DNA of 64,000 bases, from positions 1 to 64,000 of the forward strand of contig JBILSZ010000001.1 of the NCBI GenBank assembly GCA_044371755.1, written 5' to 3'. The notes beneath the pieces are model-generated. The model saw only the letters and a program-made list of their open reading frames with translations, was not told the origin of the DNA and ran no database searches. This DNA comes from JAIXWP01 sp044371755. Its GTDB lineage: Bacteria > Bacteroidota > Bacteroidia > Flavobacteriales_D > Sanyastnellaceae. This document shows, in pieces, positions 8,306-17,560 of the stretch (positions within the stretch are counted from its first letter, which is position 1; the number at the start of each line of letters is the position of its first letter). The position numbers and the translations under genes are program-made.

Positions 8306-9388
8306 ATGACGGATTTATTAGGAAAATTAGCGGCCATCGAAGATCGCTACAATGAGGTTGGTAAAATGATTACCGACCCTTCCGTGATATCAGATATGAA
8401 GCGTTATCCTGTATTGATGAAAGAATATAAGGATCTCGAAGAAATCGTAGAAGCGTACAATGCATACAAAAAACTCATCAACGATATCAAGTCTGCGAAA
8501 GAATTGCAGAGCACCACGGATGAGCCTGATATGAAAGCGCTCGCGCAAGAAGAGTTGGACGAATTACTTCCCCAAAGAGAGGGGATGGAAGAAAACATTA
8601 AGTTCTTATTAGTACCGAAAGATCCGGAGGATACAAAGAACTGCATTCTTGAAATCCGCGCCGGAACGGGTGGTGATGAGGCTTCTATTTTCGCAGGAGA
8701 CCTCTACCGAATGTACACTCGGTATATCGCCAACAAAGGTTGGAAATACGAAGTGCTCAGCGTGAGCGAAGGAACGATGGGAGGATACAAGGAAGTTTCA
8801 ATTGAAGTGAGTGGAGCAGAGGTGTATGGCACCTTGAAGTTTGAATCAGGCGTACACCGCGTACAGCGCGTTCCTGAAACAGAAACGCAAGGCCGCGTTC
8901 ACACTTCTGCGGCTACTGTAGCTGTGATGCCCGAGGCAGAAGAGTTTGACGTGATAATAAATCCGGCGGATTTGCAACGTGACACCTATCGCGCCAGCGG
9001 TGCGGGTGGACAGCACGTGAATAAAACGGAGTCCGCCGTTCGTTTGACACACTTACCAACTGGGGTAATCGTTGCGTGTCAAGAAGGACGATCACAACAC
9101 GAGAACTATGAAAAAGCACTCACGATGTTGCGAACGAGAATCTTCGAAGCTGAAGTAAACAGAAGACAAGAAGAGCGTGCGCGCATGCGTAAATCACTCG
9201 TGAGCACAGGAGACCGTAGCGCGAAAATTAGAACCTATAATTTTCCGCAAGGACGTGTCACTGATCACCGTATTAACCTTACGCTCTATAACCTCGATGC
9301 TGCCATGAATGGCGAAATCGATGAAGTAATTGAAGCACTCAAGCTCGCAGAAAATACAGAAAAACTGTTGGCCGCCGCAAACAACTAA
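8306..9388 (+). CDS. prfA: Peptide chain release factor 1
   Basis: Recognises UAA/UAG in the ribosomal A site and triggers peptide release. At 360 aa it is the normal RF1 length. The catalytic GGQ is at 234-236 within SGAGGQHVNKTESAVR. The codon-reading tripeptide of domain 2 is Pro190-Glu191-Thr192, a PxT-type motif in place of the E. coli PAT, in RVQRVPETETQGRVHTS; this marks RF1 and not RF2 (which has SPF). The usual N-terminal helices and the C-terminal RMRKSLVSTGDRSAKIRTYNFP block are intact. It lies between purM and pyrF with very short gaps, so it is probably co-transcribed. Confidence 0.96.
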   Translation: MTDLLGKLAAIEDRYNEVGKMITDPSVISDMKRYPVLMKEYKDLEEIVEAYNAYKKLINDIKSAKELQSTTDEPDMKALAQEELDELLPQREGMEENIKFLLVPKDPEDTKNCILEIRAGTGGDEASIFAGDLYRMYTRYIANKGWKYEVLSVSEGTMGGYKEVSIEVSGAEVYGTLKFESGVHRVQRVPETETQGRVHTSAATVAVMPEAEEFDVIINPADLQRDTYRASGAGGQHVNKTESAVRLTHLPTGVIVACQEGRSQHENYEKALTMLRTRIFEAEVNRRQEERARMRKSLVSTGDRSAKIRTYNFPQGRVTDHRINLTLYNLDAAMNGEIDEVIEALKLAENTEKLLAAANN

Positions 9389-9391
9389 ATC

Positions 9392-10177
9392 ATGAATTAC
9401 AATCAACTGGTAAATATCATCAAGGAAAGAAAGTCCTTTCTGTGCGTTGGTCTGGACACAGACCACGCGAAGATTCCTGCGGGCATGTCAATCCTTGAGT
9501 TTAATAAAGCCATCATTGATGCCACGCGTCCATTTTGCGTTGCCTACAAGCCTAATATCGCTTTCTATGAATGCCTTGGTAAAGAAGGTTGGGATATACT
9601 CGAAGAGACAGTAGATTACATTGGCAAAGATCATTTTACCATCGCTGATGGAAAGCGCGGCGATATCGGAAATACAAGTAATTATTACGCAAAGACTTTT
9701 TTTGAAACCTATGGTTTTGACTCAGTCACTGTCGCGCCTTACATGGGCAAAGACAGTGTCGAACCATTTTTACAACATAAAGAAAAGTGGGCGATCGTAT
9801 TGGCATTAACATCCAATCCAGGTTCGATGGATTTTCAAATGTTGCAAGCAGGTGAGGAGCGCGTTTTTGAAAAAGTATTGCGCACCGTTTCTTCTTGGGG
9901 CGGTGTTGAGAATACGATGTTTGTGGTGGGCGCAACACGTGCTGAAATGCTCGCGGATATTCGCAAAATTATTCCTCAACATTTTTTACTTGTCCCCGGA
10001 GTTGGCGCTCAAGGTGGCAGTCTTGAAGAAGTGGTGAAATATGGAATGACCAATGATTGTGGATTGCTGGTGAATGCATCACGCAGCATTCTCTATGCCT
10101 CTTCAGGAGCGGATTTCGCGACTGCCGCTGCGAATGAAGCGAAGGCCATGCAACAACAAATGGCGGAGTTTTTATAA
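9392..10177 (+). CDS. pyrF: Orotidine 5'-phosphate decarboxylase (type 2)
   Basis: Decarboxylates OMP to UMP, the last step of pyrimidine synthesis. The 261-aa product has the catalytic D86-G-K88-R-G-D91-I motif (DxKxxDI signature with the catalytic Lys), an N-terminal LCVGLDTD substrate-phosphate region, and the closing VPGVGAQGGS phosphate loop. Length and sequence match the longer PyrF type 2 subfamily (~260-280 aa), not the ~230-aa E. coli form. It starts 3 bp after the prfA stop and is followed 9 bp later by the serine hydrolase. Confidence 0.95.
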   Translation: MNYNQLVNIIKERKSFLCVGLDTDHAKIPAGMSILEFNKAIIDATRPFCVAYKPNIAFYECLGKEGWDILEETVDYIGKDHFTIADGKRGDIGNTSNYYAKTFFETYGFDSVTVAPYMGKDSVEPFLQHKEKWAIVLALTSNPGSMDFQMLQAGEERVFEKVLRTVSSWGGVENTMFVVGATRAEMLADIRKIIPQHFLLVPGVGAQGGSLEEVVKYGMTNDCGLLVNASRSILYASSGADFATAAANEAKAMQQQMAEFL

Positions 10178-10186
10178 TTTACAGCA

Positions 10187-11683
10187 ATGAAAAATATTGT
10201 CGCTTTTCTCTTCGTCTTATTTGTTGCACTCAGCAGCAGCGGTCAGTCCTTTCAAGAGAGCATGCAGACAATAATGTCGGATAATGACATTCTTGGCGTT
10301 TCTGTGGTGACGCTGTGTGGAGGTGAAGTTGATCAAACCTTTCATGATGGTCTGGCTCGTGTTAACGGAAGTGTTGCCACTAATTCTAATACAAAATACA
10401 GAATTGCATCTGTGTCAAAATTGGTCACAGCTATCGGACTAATGAAGCTATACGATCAGGGGTTGTTTCAGTTGGATGATGATGTTTCTGCAGCATTGGG
10501 CTTTTCTTTACGAAATCCCGATTTTCCGAATATGCCTATCACATATCGCATGCTGTTATCGCATACTTCAAGCCTTCAAGAAGGAGATTTGTATGGAGAT
10601 TTTTTAAGTGCTACTTATTCCAATCAGGGCGTTGGTTACTCGCTTCAGGATTATACCCAAATAGGTGGACAGTTTTATGATATCAGCGCCTGGTCGGTAA
10701 ATTCACCGGGAACATATTTTCAATATTCGAATGCGAATTACGGTGTAATTGGAACGCTGATTGAAAAACATAGCAATCAAAGATTTGATGTTTACATGAG
10801 ATCTGAAGTGCTTGAACCACTAAATATTACTGGTTCTTTTAATATCCATGATCTCGAAGATTTTGAGAATTTAGCTACTCTTTATCGTTTTCAAGGTGGT
10901 CAATGGGTGGCACAAGCTGATAATTTTCAGGGTATTGCTCCAAGCCCTGAAGATTTTTTAGGATATCAAATAGGAGATAATGGGTTTCTTTTTGCGCCTC
11001 AGGGAGGATTGCGTTGCAGCGCCGAAGAACTTTCATTTATCATGAAAATGCTCATGCAGCAAGGTGTTTTTAATGGACAGATTTTTTTACAACCTTCTAC
11101 AGTAGAACAAATGATGACTCCGGCTTGGACATACAACGGGAGTAACGGGGACAATTACTTCGGGCTCTTTCGAAGCTGGGGCTTAGGCATTCACATTATC
11201 ACGAATACCGTTGAAAACGACGTCATTTACCCAGGTGTTTCAATGAAAGGGCACGCTGGAGAGGCATACGGACTGGTTTCGGATTTTTATTTCAATGAAG
11301 AGTCAGGTCATGGCATTATTCTAATTATCAATGGTAAGCAAGGGGCGTATAGTTTTGGAGATTTTTCTTCTTTTTACAAGGTGGAGGAGGAGATATTTCA
11401 AGCCGCGAAAGAGTTTAGTTACAACGCCTGCGTCAATACTAACGAGAACTTATCTTCAAGAAGTATCAAAGTTTATCCTAATCCAGCATTCGATGTCATT
11501 CGTTTAGAATTTGCATCCAATTTGATCGGCCAAGAATTAAAAATCTATAATGCATTAGGGGCAGAGGTTTATAAAACCAGCATAATGGAAGCCAATGTAT
11601 CTATTTCAGTTGGTAATTGGCCTTCGGGACAGTATTATGTTCAAATAGCAAGTGGTGATTCTATTTTTTTTCAAAAACAGTAA
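10187..11683 (+). CDS. Secreted serine beta-lactamase-family hydrolase with T9SS tail
   Basis: A 498-aa exported protein: signal peptide (MKNIVAFLFVLFVALSSSGQ), a class C beta-lactamase/esterase-type domain (~25-400) and a T9SS type A C-terminal domain (VYPNPAFDVIRLEF..., last ~75 aa). Active-site motifs are S75-V-S-K78 (SxxK), Y180-S-N182 (YxN) and H356-A-G358 in place of KTG. The HxG form is common in esterase and peptidase members of the family, so true beta-lactam hydrolysis is unlikely. The substrate cannot be told from sequence. It sits between pyrF and tex with gaps of 9 and 6 bp, probably by read-through and not by shared function. A second hydrolase of the same design lies at 25898-27205. 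Confidence 0.88.
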   Translation: MKNIVAFLFVLFVALSSSGQSFQESMQTIMSDNDILGVSVVTLCGGEVDQTFHDGLARVNGSVATNSNTKYRIASVSKLVTAIGLMKLYDQGLFQLDDDVSAALGFSLRNPDFPNMPITYRMLLSHTSSLQEGDLYGDFLSATYSNQGVGYSLQDYTQIGGQFYDISAWSVNSPGTYFQYSNANYGVIGTLIEKHSNQRFDVYMRSEVLEPLNITGSFNIHDLEDFENLATLYRFQGGQWVAQADNFQGIAPSPEDFLGYQIGDNGFLFAPQGGLRCSAEELSFIMKMLMQQGVFNGQIFLQPSTVEQMMTPAWTYNGSNGDNYFGLFRSWGLGIHIITNTVENDVIYPGVSMKGHAGEAYGLVSDFYFNEESGHGIILIINGKQGAYSFGDFSSFYKVEEEIFQAAKEFSYNACVNTNENLSSRSIKVYPNPAFDVIRLEFASNLIGQELKIYNALGAEVYKTSIMEANVSISVGNWPSGQYYVQIASGDSIFFQKQ

Positions 11684-11689
11684 AGTTCA

Positions 11690-13780
11690 ATGATCGAAGT
11701 AAGCAATGCAAGCTTCAACGCTACGGTGAAGCTGCTCGAGGAAGGAGCGACCATACCATTCATAGCTCGTTATAGAAAAGAAGTAACAGGCGGTCTCGAT
11801 GAAGTGCAGATTGAATGGGTGAAAAAAGAATATCAACGTCAAGAAGATCTCAAGAAGAGAAAGGAAACAGTCCTTGATACCATTGCCTCACAAGGCAAGC
11901 TTACGGATGAATTGCGCCGCCGCATCGAGCAATGCGAGGATGCGCAGTTATTAGAAGATATTTATTTACCCTACAAACCGAAGCGTAAAACGCGCGGTTC
12001 CGTGGCTAGAGAGAACGGACTTGAGCCACTCGCCCAACGCATTTTTCTCCAAAATAATTTTGATATTGATGCAGAAGCTGAGAGGTTGATTTGCGATGCA
12101 TTTCCAAATGCGGAGAAAGTAATCGAAGGTGCGAAAGATATCATTTCCGAAAATCTAAGTGAAGACGAATGGGTGCGCAGCGCTGTGCGCGATCGTTTCA
12201 ATCGCTTTGCCACAATTCGCGCGCGTGTAGCTCGTAACAAAGAAACGGAGGGAGTGAAGTATAAAGACTATTTTGATTTCGAAGAAAGTTGGCAGCGCTC
12301 GCCATCTCACCGAGTACTCGCAATGTTGCGTGGCGAAGAAGAGAGCATGTTGCGTGTTTCCATTCAACCTGAAGAAGAACGCACATTAGAAGTTTTGCAT
12401 CGCAAATTTGTACGAAGCAATAATGCAGCGGCCACTCTAGTCGAAGAAGCCATTACGGATGGGTATAGAAGATTAATTTCACCTTCGATAGAAAATGAAT
12501 TTAGAGCGACCATCAAACAAAAGGCAGACGACGACGCGATAGCAGTATTCGCTGAAAACCTTCGCCAATTGCTACTTTCAGCGCCACTCGGAATGAAGCG
12601 CATTTTAGCATTGGATCCAGGATTCAGAACGGGATGTAAAGTGGTATGTCTTGATGAGGCAGGCAATCTTGTTCACGATAGCGTTATTTATCCGCATGAG
12701 CCTCAACTCGAAGTACGTGCATCGCAAGAAAAAATAAATACTCTCATTCAAAGGCTCAATATTGAAGCCATCGCTATAGGCAATGGCACTGCGGGAAGAG
12801 AGACCGATCAGTTCATTCGTTCATTCGTAATTGCGAAAGAAATAGAAATCTTCATGGTGAATGAAAGCGGAGCTTCTATTTATTCGGCATCAGAAATTGC
12901 ACGTGAAGAATTTCCCGATAAAGATGTCACCGTACGCGGAGCTGTATCTATCGGACGTCGCCTCGCAGATCCACTTTCTGAGCTAGTTAAAATTGATCCC
13001 AAGTCGATAGGAGTGGGGCAGTATCAGCACGATGTGGATCAATCGAGATTGAAAGATCGTTTGGATACTGTTGTATTATCATGTGTAAATAATGTGGGGG
13101 TTAATCTCAATCAAGCGGGTAAAAGTTTGTTGTCATACGTTTCTGGTCTTGGGCCTAAACTCGCAGAAAACATTGTAGCATACCGCAAGGAGAACGGTGC
13201 ATTCAAGAGCAGAGCTGAATTGAAAAAAGTGGCCAAGCTAGGACCCAAAGCCTTTGAACAATGCGCAGGTTTCTTGAGAATACCTAATGCAAAAAATGTT
13301 TTGGACAATAGTGCAGTGCATCCAGAGAGTTATGGCATTGTAGAAAAAATGGCGGCAGATTTGGGAGCGAAGGTGGAAGATTTGATCAAAAATGAAAGCC
13401 TGCGCAAACAGATTCAACCAGCTAAATATGTGACAGAAACGGCAGGTTTGCCCACTATCAAAGATATCATTGCAGAGCTAGCCAAACCAGGGCGCGACCC
13501 TCGTGAAAAGGCGGAGTCATTTGCCTTTGCAGACGTGCGCAGCATGGAAGATTTGAAGATAGGAATGGAACTTCCGGGCATTGTCACCAACATTACCAAC
13601 TTCGGTTGTTTTGTAGATATTGGCGTCAAACAAGAAGGGCTCGTTCACATTTCTCAACTCGCCAATCGCTTCGTAAAAGACCCAAACGATGTAGTGAAGC
13701 TCCAACAAAAAGTGAAAGTAAAAGTCGTGGAGGTGGATATTCAGCGGAAGAGAATTGCGTTGAGTATGATAATGGCATAA
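11690..13780 (+). CDS. tex: Tex-family transcription accessory / S1 RNA-binding protein
   Basis: A 696-aa cytoplasmic nucleic-acid-binding protein of the Tex family. The N-terminal helical part begins with the conserved LLEEGATIPFIARYRKEVTGGLDEVQ and has LYLPYKPKRKTRG. It is followed by a YqgF/RNase H-like domain (RILALDPGFRTGCK), helix-hairpin-helix repeats (SYVSGLGPKLAENIVAYRKENGAF) and a C-terminal S1 domain (GIVTNITNFGCFVDIGVKQEGLVHIS). It lacks about 12 residues at the N-terminus compared with E. coli YhgF/Tex. A stop codon in the same frame at 11681 rules out an earlier start, so this is genuine. Last gene of the + strand run; it converges on the glycosyltransferase operon with no clear terminator in the 39-bp gap. 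Confidence 0.94.
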   Translation: MIEVSNASFNATVKLLEEGATIPFIARYRKEVTGGLDEVQIEWVKKEYQRQEDLKKRKETVLDTIASQGKLTDELRRRIEQCEDAQLLEDIYLPYKPKRKTRGSVARENGLEPLAQRIFLQNNFDIDAEAERLICDAFPNAEKVIEGAKDIISENLSEDEWVRSAVRDRFNRFATIRARVARNKETEGVKYKDYFDFEESWQRSPSHRVLAMLRGEEESMLRVSIQPEEERTLEVLHRKFVRSNNAAATLVEEAITDGYRRLISPSIENEFRATIKQKADDDAIAVFAENLRQLLLSAPLGMKRILALDPGFRTGCKVVCLDEAGNLVHDSVIYPHEPQLEVRASQEKINTLIQRLNIEAIAIGNGTAGRETDQFIRSFVIAKEIEIFMVNESGASIYSASEIAREEFPDKDVTVRGAVSIGRRLADPLSELVKIDPKSIGVGQYQHDVDQSRLKDRLDTVVLSCVNNVGVNLNQAGKSLLSYVSGLGPKLAENIVAYRKENGAFKSRAELKKVAKLGPKAFEQCAGFLRIPNAKNVLDNSAVHPESYGIVEKMAADLGAKVEDLIKNESLRKQIQPAKYVTETAGLPTIKDIIAELAKPGRDPREKAESFAFADVRSMEDLKIGMELPGIVTNITNFGCFVDIGVKQEGLVHISQLANRFVKDPNDVVKLQQKVKVKVVEVDIQRKRIALSMIMA

Positions 13781-13819
13781 TTTGCTAGCCCTCGCCCCTC
13801 TGATTCGCCCCTCGCCATC

Positions 13820-15175
13820 CTACCACGTCGTGGAGAGCTTGGGCTGCTTTTGTCGGGGGCGGTAGAGATCAATGATGAAAGCGGTCACAATCACCACGTA
13901 CTCACCTGCGATGATCCACCAATTTTCAAATCCAAAAGAATATAGAAAATAACTCGCCATCACAGCTCCCGAGGCTACCAAAGGCCAACGGTGATTAGAA
14001 TACACCGCCAATACAATTGGCAAGGCGAGATACCAAGGATGTACGGTGGTAGCGCTGATGATGTAAATGAAATACACAATCAAGAGGGCAGAGATGGTGG
14101 ATTTTTGTTTTATGAAAACATAAACAATCGCGGCAAATGCAGATAGCGCCAAGACAGGACCAATCTTCTCTATCAGATTATGTCCTGTGATCAATTCAAA
14201 AATATTTCTTACAATGAAATAAATAGATGCGTTGAATTCAAAATTGGTGAAATAAAGACCGAGGCTTTTGCCCACATGCGCCACCAACTCTGGCGTCAAA
14301 AAAGGAATGAATAAAAGCACGGCCACGCCCAAAGAAATCGACCCAAAAATGAAAGTGTTTTTCCAACCATATTTTTTTATCAAAAATGGAATAAAAAGAA
14401 CAGGGATAAACTTTGTAGATACAGCAAAACCGAAGGGAATCGCTGCAAGCGCAATGCGATTGGACAATGCTAGAATAGAGGCCAACACAAGAAATAAAAT
14501 CATAATAGCTTCGGGGTGCAAATTGCCCGTGAGCTCAATAATGATGAGCGGATTGAGCGCGTAAATACCCGCCAATTGTCCAGCCATCCCCCGCTTGATA
14601 AGGATATTCACCAAAAGCAACATGGTGATGATTTCAAAAATCAGATAGATGGATTTGAGAAAAATAATACGATAGGTGATGCTATCTCCAACGCCCGCCA
14701 CGTCGGCAAACCACGAAGACAATCCCCACACAAATTGACAGACAGGAGGATAAACACTAAAGTAATTCTGAGAATTTAAATGTTGATACAGCGGTCCCGA
14801 TTCATCGAAAATAGTATTCGGATTTTGAGCGCTCCATTCTTCTGGCGTGTACAAATAAGGATTCACACCCGCTGATACTTGTTCTGCATCCCAAATGAAA
14901 CGATAGACATCATCTGATAAGCGTGTGCCGTCATCAAAAAGAAATACTGCTCGAAATAAAACGGCAAATATCAAAATGGTGCGCCATGAAAATAGCGAGC
15001 GATTGAACCACCAAAATGCATAGCCTGCAAATACTGCGGTGAGAAAAAGTGCAAACGAACGATAGTCGCTGCGATCGACCCACCAAGCCATACCAATATA
15101 TCCGCCAAGGGATAAAAGGATAAATAAAATAGTAAGAATGATGGGAAACCCAGAGGCTTGTATCTTCTTAATCAT
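13820..15175 (-). CDS. Polytopic membrane glycosyltransferase (GT87/MptB-like)
   Basis: A 451-aa integral membrane protein with about eleven hydrophobic segments across its whole length. The luminal-type motif in the first third (DDVYRFIWDAEQVSAGVNPY) is characteristic of polyprenyl-phosphate-sugar-dependent mannosyl/glucosyltransferases of the GT-C fold (GT87 and MptB groups); acidic residues before the second loop are the expected catalytic ones. It should take a sugar from a polyprenyl-phosphate donor on the outer face of the inner membrane. That fits the two upstream genes on the same strand, one of which is a Dpm1-like synthase of such donors. Gap to the upstream gene is 9 bp. Exact sugar and acceptor are unknown. 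Confidence 0.72.
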   Translation of the reverse strand: MIKKIQASGFPIILTILFILLSLGGYIGMAWWVDRSDYRSFALFLTAVFAGYAFWWFNRSLFSWRTILIFAVLFRAVFLFDDGTRLSDDVYRFIWDAEQVSAGVNPYLYTPEEWSAQNPNTIFDESGPLYQHLNSQNYFSVYPPVCQFVWGLSSWFADVAGVGDSITYRIIFLKSIYLIFEIITMLLLVNILIKRGMAGQLAGIYALNPLIIIELTGNLHPEAIMILFLVLASILALSNRIALAAIPFGFAVSTKFIPVLFIPFLIKKYGWKNTFIFGSISLGVAVLLFIPFLTPELVAHVGKSLGLYFTNFEFNASIYFIVRNIFELITGHNLIEKIGPVLALSAFAAIVYVFIKQKSTISALLIVYFIYIISATTVHPWYLALPIVLAVYSNHRWPLVASGAVMASYFLYSFGFENWWIIAGEYVVIVTAFIIDLYRPRQKQPKLSTTW

Positions 15176-15184
15176 TTTATGGAA

Positions 15185-16660
15185 TTAAGCGCGGGCGTGT
15201 TTTACGGAATAAAAAGTCACAAACAAATATCCCAAGGTGAGCATGAAATGGAATGGGAACAATCCAAAGTCATCATAATAAAATGCGAGTGCTAATCCAC
15301 CAATAAAGTAAAGAGCCATTAATGCTTCACCAATAGTGAGCGGACTGATTTTGACTGCGCGGTATTTCTTGTCGGTCCATGTTCCTTTTTTACCTGTAGA
15401 AATAGCAAACTTCGGTGTGCGAACGAATGCTGATTTTTTTCCAGTAAATCCTTCCAATACAGCTACAGCATTGTGTAATGACAATCCCATACTCACAGAT
15501 AAGAACATTGGGAAATCAATCACAAATCGTCCAAGCTTACTAAAGAAAGGAGCCGGTGGGCGAGACACCCAATAAAAATATCCAAGAATAAAGAAGCTCA
15601 CCAAGAAGGCAGAGGCAATCATGAAGAGTATTTGATATTGCTCAAAAGTGTTTTTGATAATCAACATCGGAACGCTCAACAGCGAAGTACCAAGGATACA
15701 GAGGAATACAACGGAGTTCATCAAGTGGAATGATGCGTGTACTTTGCGCGCAAATCCCAGCCCTTTTGCATTCAAAACACGAGGCATATTTTTCACAGTA
15801 CACTCCGCAGCACCTTTAGTCCATCGGAATTGTTGTGCTTTCAAGGCATTCATTTCTGCGGGCAACTCCGCAGGACTTCCAATTTCAGGTAGATATATAA
15901 AATCCCAACCTTTCAATTGTGCGCGGTAGCTCAAATCCAAGTCTTCAGTGATCGTATCGCTTTGCCATCCATCGGCGTCGTAGATAGTGGTCTTTCTCCA
16001 CACTCCAGCGGTTCCGTTGAAATTGATAAAGTGATGTCCGGCATTGCGCCCCATTTGTTCTACAGTAAAGTGCGCATCAAGACCAAATGCTTGAAGACGT
16101 GTGATAAGCGAATAATCTTCATTCAAATGTTCCCAGCGGGTTTGAACAACTCCTACTTTAGGATCAGTGTAGAAAAAAGGAATGGTTTGACGAAGGAAGT
16201 CTTTGCGCGGAATAAAATCCGCATCAAAGATCGCAACGAATTCGCCTTTGCAAATATCCAAACCGTAAGCAAGTGCGCCAGCTTTGAAACCTTTGCGTTC
16301 TGGGCGAATGATCTGTTTAATATCAAATCCCTTCGCCGCCATTTCTTCAACTTTCTTACGGCCCACTTCCAATGATTCGTCGGTGCTATCATCCAGCAAT
16401 TGAATTTCCAATCTGTCTTTCGGATAATCAAATGCACATACAGCGTCGATCAAGCGCTCTACGACATAGAGTTCATTGAACACTGGAAGCTGTATCGTAA
16501 CCATTGGCAGGTCGGCCTCTTTGATATCAGGTTTTACAAGTTTTCTTCTAAATCTTCTCACATAATGAATCGCGAGGTTCAATTGAACAAGTGAGTAAAA
16601 GAAAATGAATAGTAGGAATAGGCCATAGATGCATATGGCAATTAGTGCGAGTATTTCCAC
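15185..16660 (-). CDS. Processive GT2 glycosyltransferase, cellulose-synthase-like
   Basis: A 491-aa inner-membrane enzyme. An N-terminal TM is followed by a GT2 catalytic domain with the PMVTIQLPVFNE start, DDSTD, FDADF (DxD) and TEDLDL, then the processive-enzyme signature QQFRW (Q-x-x-R-W), and four or so C-terminal TM segments. This layout is shared by CESA-like beta-mannan/glucan synthases. It likely extends a polysaccharide or glycolipid from a nucleotide sugar and may move the chain across the membrane. No PilZ domain and no BcsB-like partner are adjacent, which argues against bacterial cellulose. It is the middle gene of the three-gene - strand operon (gaps 13 and 9 bp). Confidence 0.85.
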   Translation of the reverse strand: MEILALIAICIYGLFLLFIFFYSLVQLNLAIHYVRRFRRKLVKPDIKEADLPMVTIQLPVFNELYVVERLIDAVCAFDYPKDRLEIQLLDDSTDESLEVGRKKVEEMAAKGFDIKQIIRPERKGFKAGALAYGLDICKGEFVAIFDADFIPRKDFLRQTIPFFYTDPKVGVVQTRWEHLNEDYSLITRLQAFGLDAHFTVEQMGRNAGHHFINFNGTAGVWRKTTIYDADGWQSDTITEDLDLSYRAQLKGWDFIYLPEIGSPAELPAEMNALKAQQFRWTKGAAECTVKNMPRVLNAKGLGFARKVHASFHLMNSVVFLCILGTSLLSVPMLIIKNTFEQYQILFMIASAFLVSFFILGYFYWVSRPPAPFFSKLGRFVIDFPMFLSVSMGLSLHNAVAVLEGFTGKKSAFVRTPKFAISTGKKGTWTDKKYRAVKISPLTIGEALMALYFIGGLALAFYYDDFGLFPFHFMLTLGYLFVTFYSVKHARA

Positions 16661-16673
16661 TGAGACAGGTAGT

Positions 16674-17360
16674 TTATAAACTGTATTTAAAAATGGTCTT
16701 GATTATCTTGTAGCCCGCTAAAATAGTACCTTTTACCGTACCGCTCACCTTGCTGACTCCAATTCGTTGTCTGTATTTTACTAACACCTCCTGAAAACGG
16801 AGTTTTTTGCGAATGGCTTTGATTTGCATTTCCACAGTCCAGCCGTAGTTTCTGTCGATCATTCCGAGGTTGTTTAGACTTTCTAATCGGATAGCGCGAT
16901 AGGGGCCAAGATCGGTGAAACGCGCGCCGTAAATCCATCTGATAAGAGTGGTGGCAAGCCAATTTCCAAAAACTTGCTGGGGTGTCATGCTTCCTTTTTC
17001 TCTTCCCGCCGCGCTACGTGCGCCAATCACAAAGTCAGCTTTTCCCTCTCGAATAGGGGCGAGGAGAAGCTCCATTTCACTCGCGTAATCACTGTAGTCA
17101 GCGTCCATAAATAGAATCACATCAGCAAGCGGAGATTGAGCATTTGCCCATGCTATGCCTTTCAAGCAAGCCGCACCATATCCCTGTTCCGTTTCATCAA
17201 GCACCACAGCTCCCGCTGCCTTCGCTGCAGCTACCGTTTGATCGTTGGAATTATTGTTTACCACAATAATATGCCGCACTTCAGCGTGTTGAATGTCCTT
17301 CACCACGAGCCCAATGCTCAGCTCTTCATTATATGCGGGTATGATGATATCTACAATCAC
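16674..17360 (-). CDS. GT2 glycosyltransferase, Dpm1-like (polyprenyl-phosphate sugar synthase)
   Basis: A 228-aa soluble GT-A enzyme without TM segments. It opens with the GT2 pattern VDIIIPAYNEE and carries VVNNNSNDQT and the metal-binding D-A-D in FMDADYSD. The C-terminal part (DLGPYRAIRLESLNNLGM) is typical of dolichyl/polyprenyl-phosphate mannose or glucose synthases. It probably makes the lipid-linked sugar used by the GT-C enzyme two genes downstream. First gene of the operon; a 200-bp region separates it from the divergent isocitrate dehydrogenase gene. Which sugar is used is not visible. Confidence 0.82.
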   Translation of the reverse strand: MIVDIIIPAYNEELSIGLVVKDIQHAEVRHIIVVNNNSNDQTVAAAKAAGAVVLDETEQGYGAACLKGIAWANAQSPLADVILFMDADYSDYASEMELLLAPIREGKADFVIGARSAAGREKGSMTPQQVFGNWLATTLIRWIYGARFTDLGPYRAIRLESLNNLGMIDRNYGWTVEMQIKAIRKKLRFQEVLVKYRQRIGVSKVSGTVKGTILAGYKIIKTIFKYSL

Positions 17361-17500
17361 TTTGGTGAAAAGGGGGCAAATATAATAGAACTCCCTGAAG
17401 CGCTAGGATTTGTTAATAGTTCATAATGAAAATCATGGATAAAATCCATAATCTATAATAGACTGATTTTAAATAAGGTCGAGCATTCAGGTATTGATAG

Positions 17501-17531
17501 TTTCCATAGGACTTTTTTCATTATAGGTTTG
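17501..17531 (+). promoter_or_regulatory. Putative promoter of icd
   Basis: TAGGTTTG (17524-17531) matches the TAnnTTTG box exactly. TTTC (17501-17504) sits 19 bp upstream as a weak -33 element. The predicted 5' UTR is about 22-25 nt. Confidence 0.5.
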
Positions 17532-17560
17532 GCTTTCAAATTCGTGAAAATTATTTTACC

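Noticed and set aside
10187..11683. Antibiotic resistance beta-lactamase
   Set aside because: HAG replaces KTG and a T9SS tail is present; fits an esterase/peptidase of the serine beta-lactamase-like family better.
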